Made by a program: the position numbers and the translations under genes. Source: Caballeronia sordidicola (GTDB taxonomy: Bacteria > Pseudomonadota > Gammaproteobacteria > Burkholderiales > Burkholderiaceae). Taken from it: 64,000 bases of DNA. Of the stretch, positions 43,800 through 52,669 are shown piece after piece (position 1 is the first letter of the stretch; each line of letters begins with the position of its first letter). The notes under the pieces were generated by a model. The model made no database searches. It was not told where the DNA came from and saw only the letters and a list, made by a program, of their open reading frames with translations. The stretch covers positions 19,398 through 83,397 of the forward strand of contig NZ_JNFG01000031.1 of NCBI RefSeq assembly GCF_000729995.1, read 5' to 3'.

Positions 43800-45047
43800 C
43801 TACTTAACCTTCGCAGCAGCGGCAAGCTTGCGCACGCCCTCTTTCGGATCCTCGTTCGAGTTCATGAAATTCGTTACGACGTCAGTAATGGCGCCAGCAG
43901 TCACCGACGACTGAAGTTCGCCAAAGGCCAACGACGGCAGGAACCCACCCGACTTAATCGTAGCCTGCTCGTCTGCTCGTGATTTCTTGGCGCAGCCATC
44001 GAACTTGTCCATGGGCACATCCAGCCGGACGGGAATTGAACCTTTGTAAAGACTGAACTGCTGTTGGAAATCAGGGGACATGATCGTCCTGGCAAGTGCA
44101 AGCTGCCCGGGAGTCGCCTCCGTCTTGCCATTCTGCTGAAAGAACACGAACGCATCCACTGTGTATGTGTAGGCATTCGACGTACCGGGCGCGGCCGCGC
44201 AGATATAGTCGACATCCGGCTTCTTGTTCGCATTGGCGAACTCCCCTTTCGCCCAGTCGCCCATGAATTGCATCCCGCCCGAGCCGGAAATAACCATGGC
44301 CGTCGCGAGATTCCAGTCACGCCCGGAGTAGCCTTTGTCGAAGTAAGTCCGGATCTTCTGGACAGTCTCGAACACCTGCACCATCTGCGGCGAGGTCAGC
44401 GTTTTCTGGTCGAGCTCAACGAGGGCTTTCTTGTAGAAATCAGGTCCCTGAGACAGCACCACGGTCTCCCAGATGGTCATGTCTTGCCAAGGCTGGCCGC
44501 CATGCGCAACGGGCGTGATGCCCGCTGCGCGAAACTTGTCGGCGAGCGCGAAGAACTCCGGCCATGTTGTGGGCACCGACCCGCCGACTTTATCGAGGTC
44601 GGATTTATTGATCCACAACCAATTGATTCGGTGTACGGAGAATGGTGCAGCCACATAGTGACCACCTGCCTTCATGGAGCTGTCTATTTGCGCGGGCGAA
44701 TGCGCTTTCCAATCGGTAGCGGACTGATCGATATTGACCAGCACCCCCTGAGTGGCCCAGTCCTGAATCAGGGGCCCCTTGATCTGCGCGGCCGACGGTG
44801 CGTTGCCCGCGATGACCTGCGTCTTCAGCGCGGTCATGGCCGCCGCGCCCGCTCCTCCCGCTATGGCGAAGTCCTTCCACTCGTAGCCCTGTTTGCTCAT
44901 ATCGTCCTTCAGCACCCTGATCGCCTTCGATTCGCCGCCGGAGGTCCACCAGTGCAGTACCGAAAGCTGTTCGGCGCCAAGTACGGCATGCGTTCCAGCC
45001 ACGAGCAGCGTAATAGCCGTCGCAATCGACGTCAGTGATCGTTTCAT
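43800..45047 (-). CDS. ABC transporter sugar-binding protein (CUT1 type), without its own permease
   Basis: A 415-residue extracellular solute-binding protein family 1 member. The signal peptide is MKRSLTSIATAITLLVAG followed by THAVLGA. Binding-protein motifs include LHWWTSGGESKAIRVLKDD, APFSVHRINWLWINK, PTTWPEFFALADKFRAAGI and GMQFMGDWAKGEF. It resembles glucose/mannose-type binding proteins. GGAGAT lies 5 bases before the ATG at 45047. No permease or ATPase genes are adjacent; neighbours are an AKR and a DUF1479 oxygenase. It may work with the CUT1 permeases encoded at 49.6-51.3 kb or with a remote transporter. Confidence 0.9.
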   Translation of the reverse strand: MKRSLTSIATAITLLVAGTHAVLGAEQLSVLHWWTSGGESKAIRVLKDDMSKQGYEWKDFAIAGGAGAAAMTALKTQVIAGNAPSAAQIKGPLIQDWATQGVLVNIDQSATDWKAHSPAQIDSSMKAGGHYVAAPFSVHRINWLWINKSDLDKVGGSVPTTWPEFFALADKFRAAGITPVAHGGQPWQDMTIWETVVLSQGPDFYKKALVELDQKTLTSPQMVQVFETVQKIRTYFDKGYSGRDWNLATAMVISGSGGMQFMGDWAKGEFANANKKPDVDYICAAAPGTSNAYTYTVDAFVFFQQNGKTEATPGQLALARTIMSPDFQQQFSLYKGSIPVRLDVPMDKFDGCAKKSRADEQATIKSGGFLPSLAFGELQSSVTAGAITDVVTNFMNSNEDPKEGVRKLAAAAKVK

Positions 45048-45161
45048 TGCAATCTCCGAAATTCTAGTTAGATTTTTAGTTATTGAGCGAGCAGCGCATT
45101 CGCGGCCAGGGCGACCGCACAAGCGTGCTCGTCTTCATGCATGTCAGGCATCTTTGTCGAT

Positions 45162-46406
45162 CTATAGGTCAAACCCAAGTTGCGTCTTGCCGAGCGCTGT
45201 CAGGTCGTCAGCCGTGGCGCGTCCGTTGAAATCCACTTCGAAATGATCAGTCGGAAAATCGGGCGGGCTTTCACCCTTCAGGAAGCTCGGCAACTGGCGC
45301 TTGAGGTAAGCGTCGTTTTTGGCGCACGCGGGCGCCGACGCGATGTACATCACATTGCTGTAACCCGCACCTCGGTGCTCGTCTTCGACTGCATGAATGA
45401 CATCGCTGTGCCAAAACACGGTATCGCCCGCTTCCATTTTCGGAATCGACGACAGCGCCTCGAACAATGGCGCATGAAATTCCGGCTTGAGCGACAGCGC
45501 CCGCCCGGGCATGGCGCCGCACAGGTCGTCCTCTGCGACATCGTCCTGAAGCGCCCGAAGCAGGATGTACACCATCGAATCGGCGATGGGTACGAGTTGC
45601 AGTGTGCCGTCGCCCGGGCCTTGCGGCGTCAAGGCAGTCCAGCCCTGGAAGGTGCGGAACATCGAACAGACGGCTGGCGAGGCGATCTCCTGCACATCAG
45701 GTCGGAACGCCGCGTCGAACGGATCGTAGTCGCGCCAGTTCCCCTCGAACACGTGGCGGTACACCTTTCGGAAATTGCTTTCGATCCAGCGCTCGACGGA
45801 CCCGCCATCGCAATGCGCGGACAAGCCGAGCGACGCGGAGCCCGGCGGCCTGCGACGCAGACGATCGGCATACGCGGGCACGCGCTCCGGATCGAAGTGC
45901 ACGCGGCCCTCGCTTTCGTGGCGCCACAGACGGTTCAGGAACACGCGTGCCTCAGTCAGCAGCTCTGACTGACGGGCCAGCACTTGTGGCTTCGACCAGT
46001 ACACGCCATAGATCTGCGGTTTGCTGGAAGCAAGCTGGCCAAAATATTTGTCCTCGGCACGGTTTTCCAGGCGCTTGTCGAGATTATTGCGCTCAACGTA
46101 GTTGGCAATATCCTCATCCCAACCCTGCACCAGCGCGCGCGGGAAGACGTTACGAATCACGCATGCGCCGCGCGCCTTGACGACCGCGATCTGGTCCGCG
46201 GTGACGCGCCGTTCGGTGATGTCGGAAAACTGAATTTCCGGTATTACGTCTTCTCCACGATCGCGCTGCCCGGCGATTCGCCTCGCCTCGGCGCTGATCG
46301 CTTCTTCGACTTCGGCGAAGACCTCCCGGTAGTTCGGCAACGCCGCGCGCAACTCCTTTTTCGCTTGCCGAATTGAGCTCGGCAGATCGTCAATGATTAA
46401 CGCCAT
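45162..46406 (-). CDS. DUF1479 (YbiU-like) putative Fe(II)/2-oxoglutarate oxygenase
   Basis: A 414-residue protein covering the whole DUF1479 family length. The double-stranded beta-helix metal triad is visible: His and Asp in LSAHCDGGSVERW (near residue 198) and the distal His in FWHSDVIHAVEDEHRG (near 343). This is consistent with an iron/2-oxoglutarate dioxygenase, although family substrates are unknown. YbiU-like proteins are found in many Proteobacteria and fungi. First gene of an operon with the sugar-binding protein and AKR, and divergent from an AraC regulator. A role in processing a sugar-linked substrate is plausible inference. Confidence 0.85.
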   Translation of the reverse strand: MALIIDDLPSSIRQAKKELRAALPNYREVFAEVEEAISAEARRIAGQRDRGEDVIPEIQFSDITERRVTADQIAVVKARGACVIRNVFPRALVQGWDEDIANYVERNNLDKRLENRAEDKYFGQLASSKPQIYGVYWSKPQVLARQSELLTEARVFLNRLWRHESEGRVHFDPERVPAYADRLRRRPPGSASLGLSAHCDGGSVERWIESNFRKVYRHVFEGNWRDYDPFDAAFRPDVQEIASPAVCSMFRTFQGWTALTPQGPGDGTLQLVPIADSMVYILLRALQDDVAEDDLCGAMPGRALSLKPEFHAPLFEALSSIPKMEAGDTVFWHSDVIHAVEDEHRGAGYSNVMYIASAPACAKNDAYLKRQLPSFLKGESPPDFPTDHFEVDFNGRATADDLTALGKTQLGFDL

Positions 46407-46499
46407 GATTGTCTCCGTCTGAATTTGATATGCCCGAGGATATGACGTGCATGCGCGCCCTGGTGATACTATTCAGGCAATCTATTTGCGTTTTCAGCC

Positions 46500-47471
46500 A
46501 TGAAGCCAGCCTATGAGCACGTCGAGTTCGGCGAGGACTGTTCGCTGCGGGTTTACCATCGGCGGCTTCCACGTATTCCATTCGAGTGGCATCACCATCC
46601 GGAATACGAGTTGACGCTGACCATGAACAGTCACGGCAAGCGCTACATCGGCGACTCCGTCAACGAATATGAGGCTGAGGATCTCGTCCTCGTGCCGCCG
46701 GATCTGCCGCACACCTGGGCGTCGAATCGTTCGATCGATCCATCCTCCCCGCAAGTCGCCATCGTCATCTGGTTTGATGGCGATTGGGCGCGGCGTATGG
46801 CGGATTGCTGCCCCGAATACGAGCCGCTGCGCAAGCTGTTACGCAGGGCCGCGTGCGGGCTAGCCTTCGAGCCGCCTGCTGGCAAATCGATGCACGGCCG
46901 GCTGGAGCAATTACTATCGAGCGGGGCGCGCGAGCGCCTTAGCGCCGCCCTTGATATTTTGTGCACGCTCGCCGACGCGCCGGGCCAGCCGCTCGCCTCG
47001 CCGAGTGCTTTTAATCAGTCAAGCGCCGGCCCATCCGGCCACGAGCCCGAACGAATCAACCGGGTCCTTTCGATGATTGACGCGCGCTTTGCCGAACCCC
47101 TGCGACTGTCAGAGCTCTGCGCGGCTGCTAATCTGTCGGAACGTACGCTCACGCGTTACTTTGTTCAGCATATTGGTGAAAGCGTCGGTCGGTATATCGC
47201 CCGGGTTCGTATTGGTCACGCATGCCGGATGCTGGTTGACACGTCCCTGCCCGTTGCCGTCATTGCCGCTCGATCGGGCTTCGCGAACGTCGCCAATTTC
47301 AATCGGCAGTTCAGGGGCGCCAAGCAAACAACACCGGCCGAATATAGACGGCTGTTCGCGGCTGCAGGCTCTCAGGATAAGGACACAGCGGCTCGCTTGA
47401 CCGAACGGTCCCCTTCGCTTCAAAGGACGCGGAAATTGGCCAGTGAGCGAAGCAGCGAAGAGACTGCTTAG
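46500..47471 (+). CDS. AraC-family regulator with cupin sensor
   Basis: A 323-residue regulator. The N-terminal cupin (FEWHHHPEYELTLTMNSHGK, then LVLVPPDLPHTWAS) suits sugar sensing, as in AraC and RhaS. The C-terminal double helix-turn-helix is LRLSELCAAANLSERTLTRY and PVAVIAARSGFANVANFNRQ, with the FRGAKQTTPAEYRR tail. It is divergent from the DUF1479-SBP-AKR operon (93 bp between starts) and is its likely activator. Confidence 0.92.
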   Translation: MKPAYEHVEFGEDCSLRVYHRRLPRIPFEWHHHPEYELTLTMNSHGKRYIGDSVNEYEAEDLVLVPPDLPHTWASNRSIDPSSPQVAIVIWFDGDWARRMADCCPEYEPLRKLLRRAACGLAFEPPAGKSMHGRLEQLLSSGARERLSAALDILCTLADAPGQPLASPSAFNQSSAGPSGHEPERINRVLSMIDARFAEPLRLSELCAAANLSERTLTRYFVQHIGESVGRYIARVRIGHACRMLVDTSLPVAVIAARSGFANVANFNRQFRGAKQTTPAEYRRLFAAAGSQDKDTAARLTERSPSLQRTRKLASERSSEETA

Positions 47472-47475
47472 CCGT

Positions 47476-47500
47476 ACCGGACGTCGGCGAGACGTCCGGT
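47476..47500. terminator. Bidirectional terminator hairpin
   Basis: ACCGGACGTC (47476-47485) pairs perfectly with GACGTCCGGT (47491-47500) across loop GGCGA. It sits in the 53-bp gap between the convergent AraC and GH42 genes, exactly where a shared terminator is needed. No long U-run. Confidence 0.7.
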
Positions 47501-47524
47501 CGGCGATGAACATGTCAAAGCACA

Positions 47525-49516
47525 CTACATCTTGCCGAGACTCTGCAAGATCTCCACTCCCATAGCCTCAAGCACTAAACGCCTTGGCGCAACAAGCTGA
47601 CTCAGCACACTTTGATACTCACCTTCCGGCAGTTCGACGACCTGTTCGTTCTTGGTCAGGTTGAGCACGAACAGCAGGTGACGCTCGCCAGCGGACCGAA
47701 CGGAAACCTCGACGCCCGCCGGGAGATGCGGCATGACCGCGACATTCAAGGCAATCAAGATCCCCTCAAACCACGCTTTGTACCCGTGGTCCTCCAGCAC
47801 CGTGCCGAGATAATAGGTGGTTCCCATCCCAAAGCGGTTCCTCGTCACTGCAGCGCGACCCGCAAAGAATTCGCTGGCATATGTCCCCACTGTCTCGGCC
47901 GTCGTCGGCGTGAGGACATCGCACCACTGCGTGCATTCGAACCTACTGTCTTCACCAAGCGCGACGAACTGCGTGTCATGACCCACCGGGTCATATTCAT
48001 CGACCAGCACGCCGGCAAGCTCGCTCAACGGTCCTGGAAGTTGCGTCGGCAAGCACACGTTGTCCATGTTCTTGACGCCGGTCCGGGGCGTCAGGATCAA
48101 CGTTCCGCCTCCCGCCACGTAGTCGGTCAGCGTCTTGACGATGTCATCGTTGATGAGAAACAGGAACGGCGCCACGACCAGCTTGTAGCGATGAATGTTC
48201 GAGGTCCAGTTGATGACATCCGTACCGACACCGAGCCTAAGGAAAGCCCGATGTATCTGCTTCAGGTTGGTAAGATAATCGAATCCGTCCGATTGCGGCT
48301 GGATCGTCAACGCATTGAGTTGCTCGTGCGAGAACAGGATCGCGACGTCGTTGACCACGCTCGTCCCCTCCAGCAGAGGCGACACCCGCCGCGCTTCCTC
48401 ACTAAAGCGGACGAACTCGTCGAAGCGTCGTCCGGGCTTGCCGTGGTGGTCATGCAAGCCGTGCCAGAACTGCTCGGCGCCAATGCGAGCGGTGCGCCAT
48501 CGAAACTGAACGATCGCGTCCGCGCCACGCGACACACTTTGCCAGGCGTGCGCGCGGATCATCCCCGGATAGGGGGTCCGCGACATCGGATGCCAGCAGC
48601 CCGGCGTACCGCTCAGCTGCTCCATCACCCAGAAATTTTTCTGCTTGAGGCCGCGCGTGAGGTCATGCGTCAGCGCGCCGTGATAGACGCGCGACTTGCT
48701 GTCGTTGACGAGATCGGTGCTGGGATAGTAGTCGACCGATGCAAAATCCATGCTGTCGAACAGGTCGTAGTAGTCGTTGAAGACCGGATAGCCCCATAGG
48801 TTATGCGTGACGAATTGTCCGCTGCAATTCTCGCGAATAATGCGCGCCTGGAACCGGTTGAAATCCGCGACCGAGTCCGAACAAAAACGCTTGTAGTCGA
48901 GCAGGTAGGACGGGTTCATGTGCGGCGAGCCGCCCAGCGGCGTGCTTACCTGGGACCAGTCGCTGTACTCGCCACTCCATACGACCGTACCCCACGCCCG
49001 GTTCATTGTTTCGAGGTCACCGTATTTCTTCTGCAGCCAGAGACGAAAATCGCTGATTGCGGCGTCGCTGTGACTGTCGTTGCCGATCATCTCGTTGTCG
49101 GTCTGCCATCCAATGACATGCGGATTCCTGCCGTAGTGCCGGGTCAGTTTTTCGACAATGATCTGCGTGTACCGGCGCAACGACGGGCTGTTGTAACAGC
49201 GGTGCAGCCGCACGCCGGGATAGACTGGCTGACGCTTGTTGTCCAGTGGCAGGACGTCTGGACACTTCGCCACCAGCCAGTTGGGCGGCGTTGCGGTCGG
49301 CGTACCGATGACAACCTGAATGCCACGCTGTCCGAGAACATCGATGGCATCGTCAAGCCAGGCAAAGTCGAATTGCCCCTCGGTCGGCTCCAGACGTGAC
49401 CAGGCGAATTCCGCGAGCCGCACAAGCGTGATCCCCGCAGCCTGCATGCGCGCGGCGTCCTGTTCCCAGATCGCCCGGTCCCAATGCTCGGGGTAATAGT
49501 CGACACCGACCTTCAT
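47525..49516 (-). CDS. Glycoside hydrolase family 42 beta-galactosidase
   Basis: A 663-residue cytoplasmic GH42 enzyme. The TIM barrel opens MKVGVDYYPEHWDRAIWEQD. The acid/base Glu is in GWQTDNEMIG (near residue 150) and the nucleophile Glu in FWVMEQLSG (near 305). The A4-type trimerisation domain (VAILFSHEQ) and C-terminal beta domain follow. The start is ATG 49516 with AGGAAA 8 bases upstream; the frame stays open upstream inside the permease gene but is not GH42 there. GH42 enzymes cleave short galactosides from plant or microbial oligosaccharides. As the last gene of the ABC operon, it would hydrolyse the imported galactoside. Confidence 0.95.
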   Translation of the reverse strand: MKVGVDYYPEHWDRAIWEQDAARMQAAGITLVRLAEFAWSRLEPTEGQFDFAWLDDAIDVLGQRGIQVVIGTPTATPPNWLVAKCPDVLPLDNKRQPVYPGVRLHRCYNSPSLRRYTQIIVEKLTRHYGRNPHVIGWQTDNEMIGNDSHSDAAISDFRLWLQKKYGDLETMNRAWGTVVWSGEYSDWSQVSTPLGGSPHMNPSYLLDYKRFCSDSVADFNRFQARIIRENCSGQFVTHNLWGYPVFNDYYDLFDSMDFASVDYYPSTDLVNDSKSRVYHGALTHDLTRGLKQKNFWVMEQLSGTPGCWHPMSRTPYPGMIRAHAWQSVSRGADAIVQFRWRTARIGAEQFWHGLHDHHGKPGRRFDEFVRFSEEARRVSPLLEGTSVVNDVAILFSHEQLNALTIQPQSDGFDYLTNLKQIHRAFLRLGVGTDVINWTSNIHRYKLVVAPFLFLINDDIVKTLTDYVAGGGTLILTPRTGVKNMDNVCLPTQLPGPLSELAGVLVDEYDPVGHDTQFVALGEDSRFECTQWCDVLTPTTAETVGTYASEFFAGRAAVTRNRFGMGTTYYLGTVLEDHGYKAWFEGILIALNVAVMPHLPAGVEVSVRSAGERHLLFVLNLTKNEQVVELPEGEYQSVLSQLVAPRRLVLEAMGVEILQSLGKM

Positions 49517-49578
49517 AAGCGTTTCCTGATTTGATGGGTAAACGCCGGACTCGAATGCCCGGCGCGAAGTGGAAGAAT

Positions 49579-50430
49579 TCAGCCCTTGGTAGCGCCAAAC
49601 GTGAGACCGGTCACGAAGTGCTTTTGCATGGCGAAGAAAATTGCGACGGACGGCAGTGCTGCCAGCAACGACCCTGCCGAGACGAGGTTCCACGAGGTGG
49701 TCCACTGCCCCTTCAGCGCAGCGACCCCGACTGTCAACGGCGCAGCGTCGTCGCCCTGCGTGAGACAGAGCGCCCAGAAATAGTCGTTCCACACGAAGGT
49801 GAAGACGAGGACCGCGAGCGCGGCAAGTGCGGGCCGGATCAACGGGAGCACAATCTTGTAGAACAGTTGCCATTCCGTCGCGCCTTCGACCCGGGCCGCT
49901 TCCACCAGTTCGTACGGCAACTCCTTGATGAAGTTGCGAAGAAACAAGGTGCAAAAACCCGTCTGAAAGGAGAGATGAAACAGGATGAGCCCACCGACCG
50001 TATTGAACAGTCCGAGCCTCAGGGTCAAGTCGCGTACCGGGATCATCAGGATCTGGATCGGCACGAAATTGCCGGCTACGAAGGTCGCCAGAACGGCCGC
50101 GCTGCCCTTGAACGGGTAGGTCGCCAACGCGAAACCTGCCATCGCCGAAAGCACGATTGCGCCGAACACCGAGGGGAACGTGATGAGACAACTGTTCCAT
50201 GCATAGTGGAGCATCGGCGAGTCGACCAGCACGGTCCGGTAGTTCTGGAACGCGGCGAAGTCGTGCGGCCATCCCCAATAATTGCCCTGCATCAATTCAT
50301 CGGAGGAGCGGATGGAGGTGACCAGCACGGCTAACAGGGGCAACAGCCAGATAATCAACGCAACCGGCAAAGATATCTTGTACAGCACGCGGTTCGATGG
50401 TTTCCAGCTGGCGACGGGTAAGGGGTACAT
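49579..50430 (-). CDS. CUT1 ABC transporter permease (MalG-like)
   Basis: A 283-residue inner-membrane subunit with six helices. The ATPase-contact EAA loop reads ELVEAARVEGATEWQLFYKI. VPIQILMIPVRDLTLRLGLFN in helix 3-4 is typical of MalG/LacG-type subunits. The start is ATG 50430, 13 bp after the stop of the other permease. It forms the membrane channel with the preceding permease and is energised by the UgpC-type ATPase upstream. Confidence 0.93.
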   Translation of the reverse strand: MYPLPVASWKPSNRVLYKISLPVALIIWLLPLLAVLVTSIRSSDELMQGNYWGWPHDFAAFQNYRTVLVDSPMLHYAWNSCLITFPSVFGAIVLSAMAGFALATYPFKGSAAVLATFVAGNFVPIQILMIPVRDLTLRLGLFNTVGGLILFHLSFQTGFCTLFLRNFIKELPYELVEAARVEGATEWQLFYKIVLPLIRPALAALAVLVFTFVWNDYFWALCLTQGDDAAPLTVGVAALKGQWTTSWNLVSAGSLLAALPSVAIFFAMQKHFVTGLTFGATKG

Positions 50431-50443
50431 GGATGCTCCTGAA

Positions 50444-51319
50444 TCAGTTGTCCGAGCGCAGCAAGCGCCGCAGCTGATAGACGATGAAGACCAGCATGAT
50501 GAGGAACAGCACAACCGCAATCGCCGCCGAATAGCCGTAACGGAAGTACTTGATCGCCTGGTCGTACATGAAGTAAGCAAGGACGGTCGAACTGTCGAAC
50601 GGGCCGCCGCCGGTCATGACGGAGATCAGGTCGAAGCTGCGCAAGGCGCCGATCACAGTCAGCGTGATCGCCATGAACGTTGCCGGGCGCAACTGGGGCA
50701 GCACCACGTGCCACAGCAGGGTCCAGCCGCGTGCGCCTTCCAGGCGGCCGGCCTCAATGACCTCGGGGTTGATGCCGGTCAGGCTCGTCAGGAACAGGAT
50801 CATGCAGAACGGAATCTGCACCCAGAGCGCGGCAACAATGATCCCGGGCGTGGCCATATGCTCGTTGCCGAGCACCGGCACACCGTGTCCGATCAACACC
50901 TTCAGCAAGCCGAACGAAGGGTCGTAGAACCAGCTGAAAACAAGACCGATCACGACACCCGACACCACGAACGGCGAAAAGAACAAGGACTTGATGATCC
51001 GGATGCCGCGTACTTTCTGATTCAGATAAAGCGCAAGCAACAATCCGATCGGCGGCGCAAGCAACAGCAGGACAAGCCAGATCACGTTGTTCAACACTGC
51101 CGTAGAGAACGTGTCGGAGTGCAGCAGTTCACGGTAGTTCGCCAGGCCCACGAAGGTTCGCGCGCCTACTCCGTCCCAATCGTAGAAGCTCAACACAATG
51201 CTGCTGAAGATCGGGTAGATCACATAGATCAAGAACATCGCGCACGCGGGCGCGAGGAACAGCAGCGCCGAGCGCCGGCGGCGGCGCGCGAGCGGTGACG
51301 CACTGATGGATACGGACAT
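50444..51319 (-). CDS. CUT1 ABC transporter permease (MalF-like)
   Basis: A 291-residue permease with six helices. LLFLAPACAMFLIYVIYPIF is the first membrane span, and the EAA loop is EVIEAGRLEGARGWTLLWHV. The TGGGPFDSSTVLAYFMYDQA segment is typical of MalF/LacF subunits. ATG 51319 is chosen because the preceding frame is basic and lacks membrane character. It follows the binding-protein gene by 87 bp. Confidence 0.93.
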   Translation of the reverse strand: MSVSISASPLARRRRRSALLFLAPACAMFLIYVIYPIFSSIVLSFYDWDGVGARTFVGLANYRELLHSDTFSTAVLNNVIWLVLLLLAPPIGLLLALYLNQKVRGIRIIKSLFFSPFVVSGVVIGLVFSWFYDPSFGLLKVLIGHGVPVLGNEHMATPGIIVAALWVQIPFCMILFLTSLTGINPEVIEAGRLEGARGWTLLWHVVLPQLRPATFMAITLTVIGALRSFDLISVMTGGGPFDSSTVLAYFMYDQAIKYFRYGYSAAIAVVLFLIMLVFIVYQLRRLLRSDN

Positions 51320-51406
51320 GACCAAGCTCGGTGATGCGCGCCGAGGCGCGCTGCGTAAGTTGAACAATCGCTTCCGCGGCACACGATGGCGCCGCAACGC
51401 TGTGCA

Positions 51407-52639
51407 TCATTTCTTGTAGATGCGCATGCGGGTCTCTTCGAGGTGAGCCAGCACCTGATCAAGCTTGGACGGGTCGCTGAAGAACCGCTGCATGCCCTTC
51501 ATGCCTTCATCGGCCATTTCCTTGGTCATGTCGCGATCGTAGAACTGGGCGATGCCGCCCTTGGTATTCGACAGGATCTCGAAACCCTTCTTGGTAAAGA
51601 GATCGTTCGATACCGTCGCTTGATTGTTGGCCGGCAGCGACCCAAATGCCTTGGCAAGACGTCCTTCAATCTCGGGCGTGCCGACAAACGCGAGGAAGCG
51701 CCGTGCATCGGCTTTGTTCTTCGCCTTGGCTGGAATGTTCAGGCAATCCGCCGAGCCATCTTCAGCCACAGGAATCTTGGGGTCGACGATCGGAAACTGG
51801 AAATACCCCATCTGCGACTTGACCGGGTCGGGCAAGCCAGCGGAGATGAACGAGCCCATCAGCATCATCGCGGCCTGACCCTGGATCAGCAGAGGCTGAG
51901 CGGAATCGAGCGTGTAGGACAGACCGTTGTCGACAAAATATTTGTTGTCGATCAGCACCTTCCACGCTTCGTACACCTTCTTCACGCGTGCATCGGTATA
52001 AGGAATTTTGCCGTCCATCAACTGCATGTGAAACGCGTAGCCGTTCATGCGGAGATCGAGATAGTCAAACCACGCTGCGAGTGGCCATGAATCGCGCCCG
52101 CCGATGGAGATCGGCGCAATGCCGGCCGCCTTGAGCTTCTTGCAGTCATCGAGAAATTCAGCCCAGGTCTTGGGTTCTCCCTGAATCCCCACCTTCGCGA
52201 AGAGGTCCTTCCTGTAGAAAACTCCCCAGGAGAAGTAGTCCGTAGGCAATGCGTACTGCTTACCTTCGTACGAGGACGGTTCTTTCAGGGAGGCAAAGCT
52301 CGTATTCCAGCCGTTCTTCTGCCAGTCCGGCGAGAGGTCCTCCAGCAGGCCGCGCTCGACGTAATAACGCATCCGTTCGCCTTCATGCCACCTGACAATA
52401 TCCGGCGCCTCGGAGATCAGCCAGCCGGGCAACTGGACCTTGTAGGCCTCTTCCTCAATGTAGGCGATCTTGACCTTGACGTCAGGATTGGCCTTTTCGA
52501 ATTCGGCTACCGTGGTCTCCCAGAATGCGCGCTGATTCGCTCCTTTGAACGCCATATTGACAGTCAATGTGCCGGCATGAACGGTGGCGGCAAAACTCAG
52601 TGCGGCGCAAAGCAACGACAAGCGGAATCGGTTCTGCAT
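51407..52639 (-). CDS. CUT1 ABC transporter sugar-binding protein
   Basis: A 410-residue periplasmic binding protein. The signal peptide is MQNRFRLSLLCAALSFAATV with cleavage after VHA. It is a family 1 extracellular binding protein: TVNMAFKGANQRAFWETTV, then PDIVRWHEGERMRYYVERG, LPTDYFSWGVFYRKDLF and QGQAAMMLMGSFISAG. Cytoplasmic export then periplasmic capture of an oligosaccharide, probably a galactoside given the GH42 gene in the operon. It lies 30 bp after the ATPase gene. Confidence 0.93.
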   Translation of the reverse strand: MQNRFRLSLLCAALSFAATVHAGTLTVNMAFKGANQRAFWETTVAEFEKANPDVKVKIAYIEEEAYKVQLPGWLISEAPDIVRWHEGERMRYYVERGLLEDLSPDWQKNGWNTSFASLKEPSSYEGKQYALPTDYFSWGVFYRKDLFAKVGIQGEPKTWAEFLDDCKKLKAAGIAPISIGGRDSWPLAAWFDYLDLRMNGYAFHMQLMDGKIPYTDARVKKVYEAWKVLIDNKYFVDNGLSYTLDSAQPLLIQGQAAMMLMGSFISAGLPDPVKSQMGYFQFPIVDPKIPVAEDGSADCLNIPAKAKNKADARRFLAFVGTPEIEGRLAKAFGSLPANNQATVSNDLFTKKGFEILSNTKGGIAQFYDRDMTKEMADEGMKGMQRFFSDPSKLDQVLAHLEETRMRIYKK

Positions 52640-52669
52640 GGTTTGTCTCCTGGTGTTGGTTGAGCCCGC

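Noticed and set aside
49517..50278. N-terminal extension of the GH42 gene
   Set aside because: The frame is open for 254 more codons, but these overlap the permease gene, are Arg-rich and precede the conserved MKVGVDYYPEHW start with its own ribosome site.
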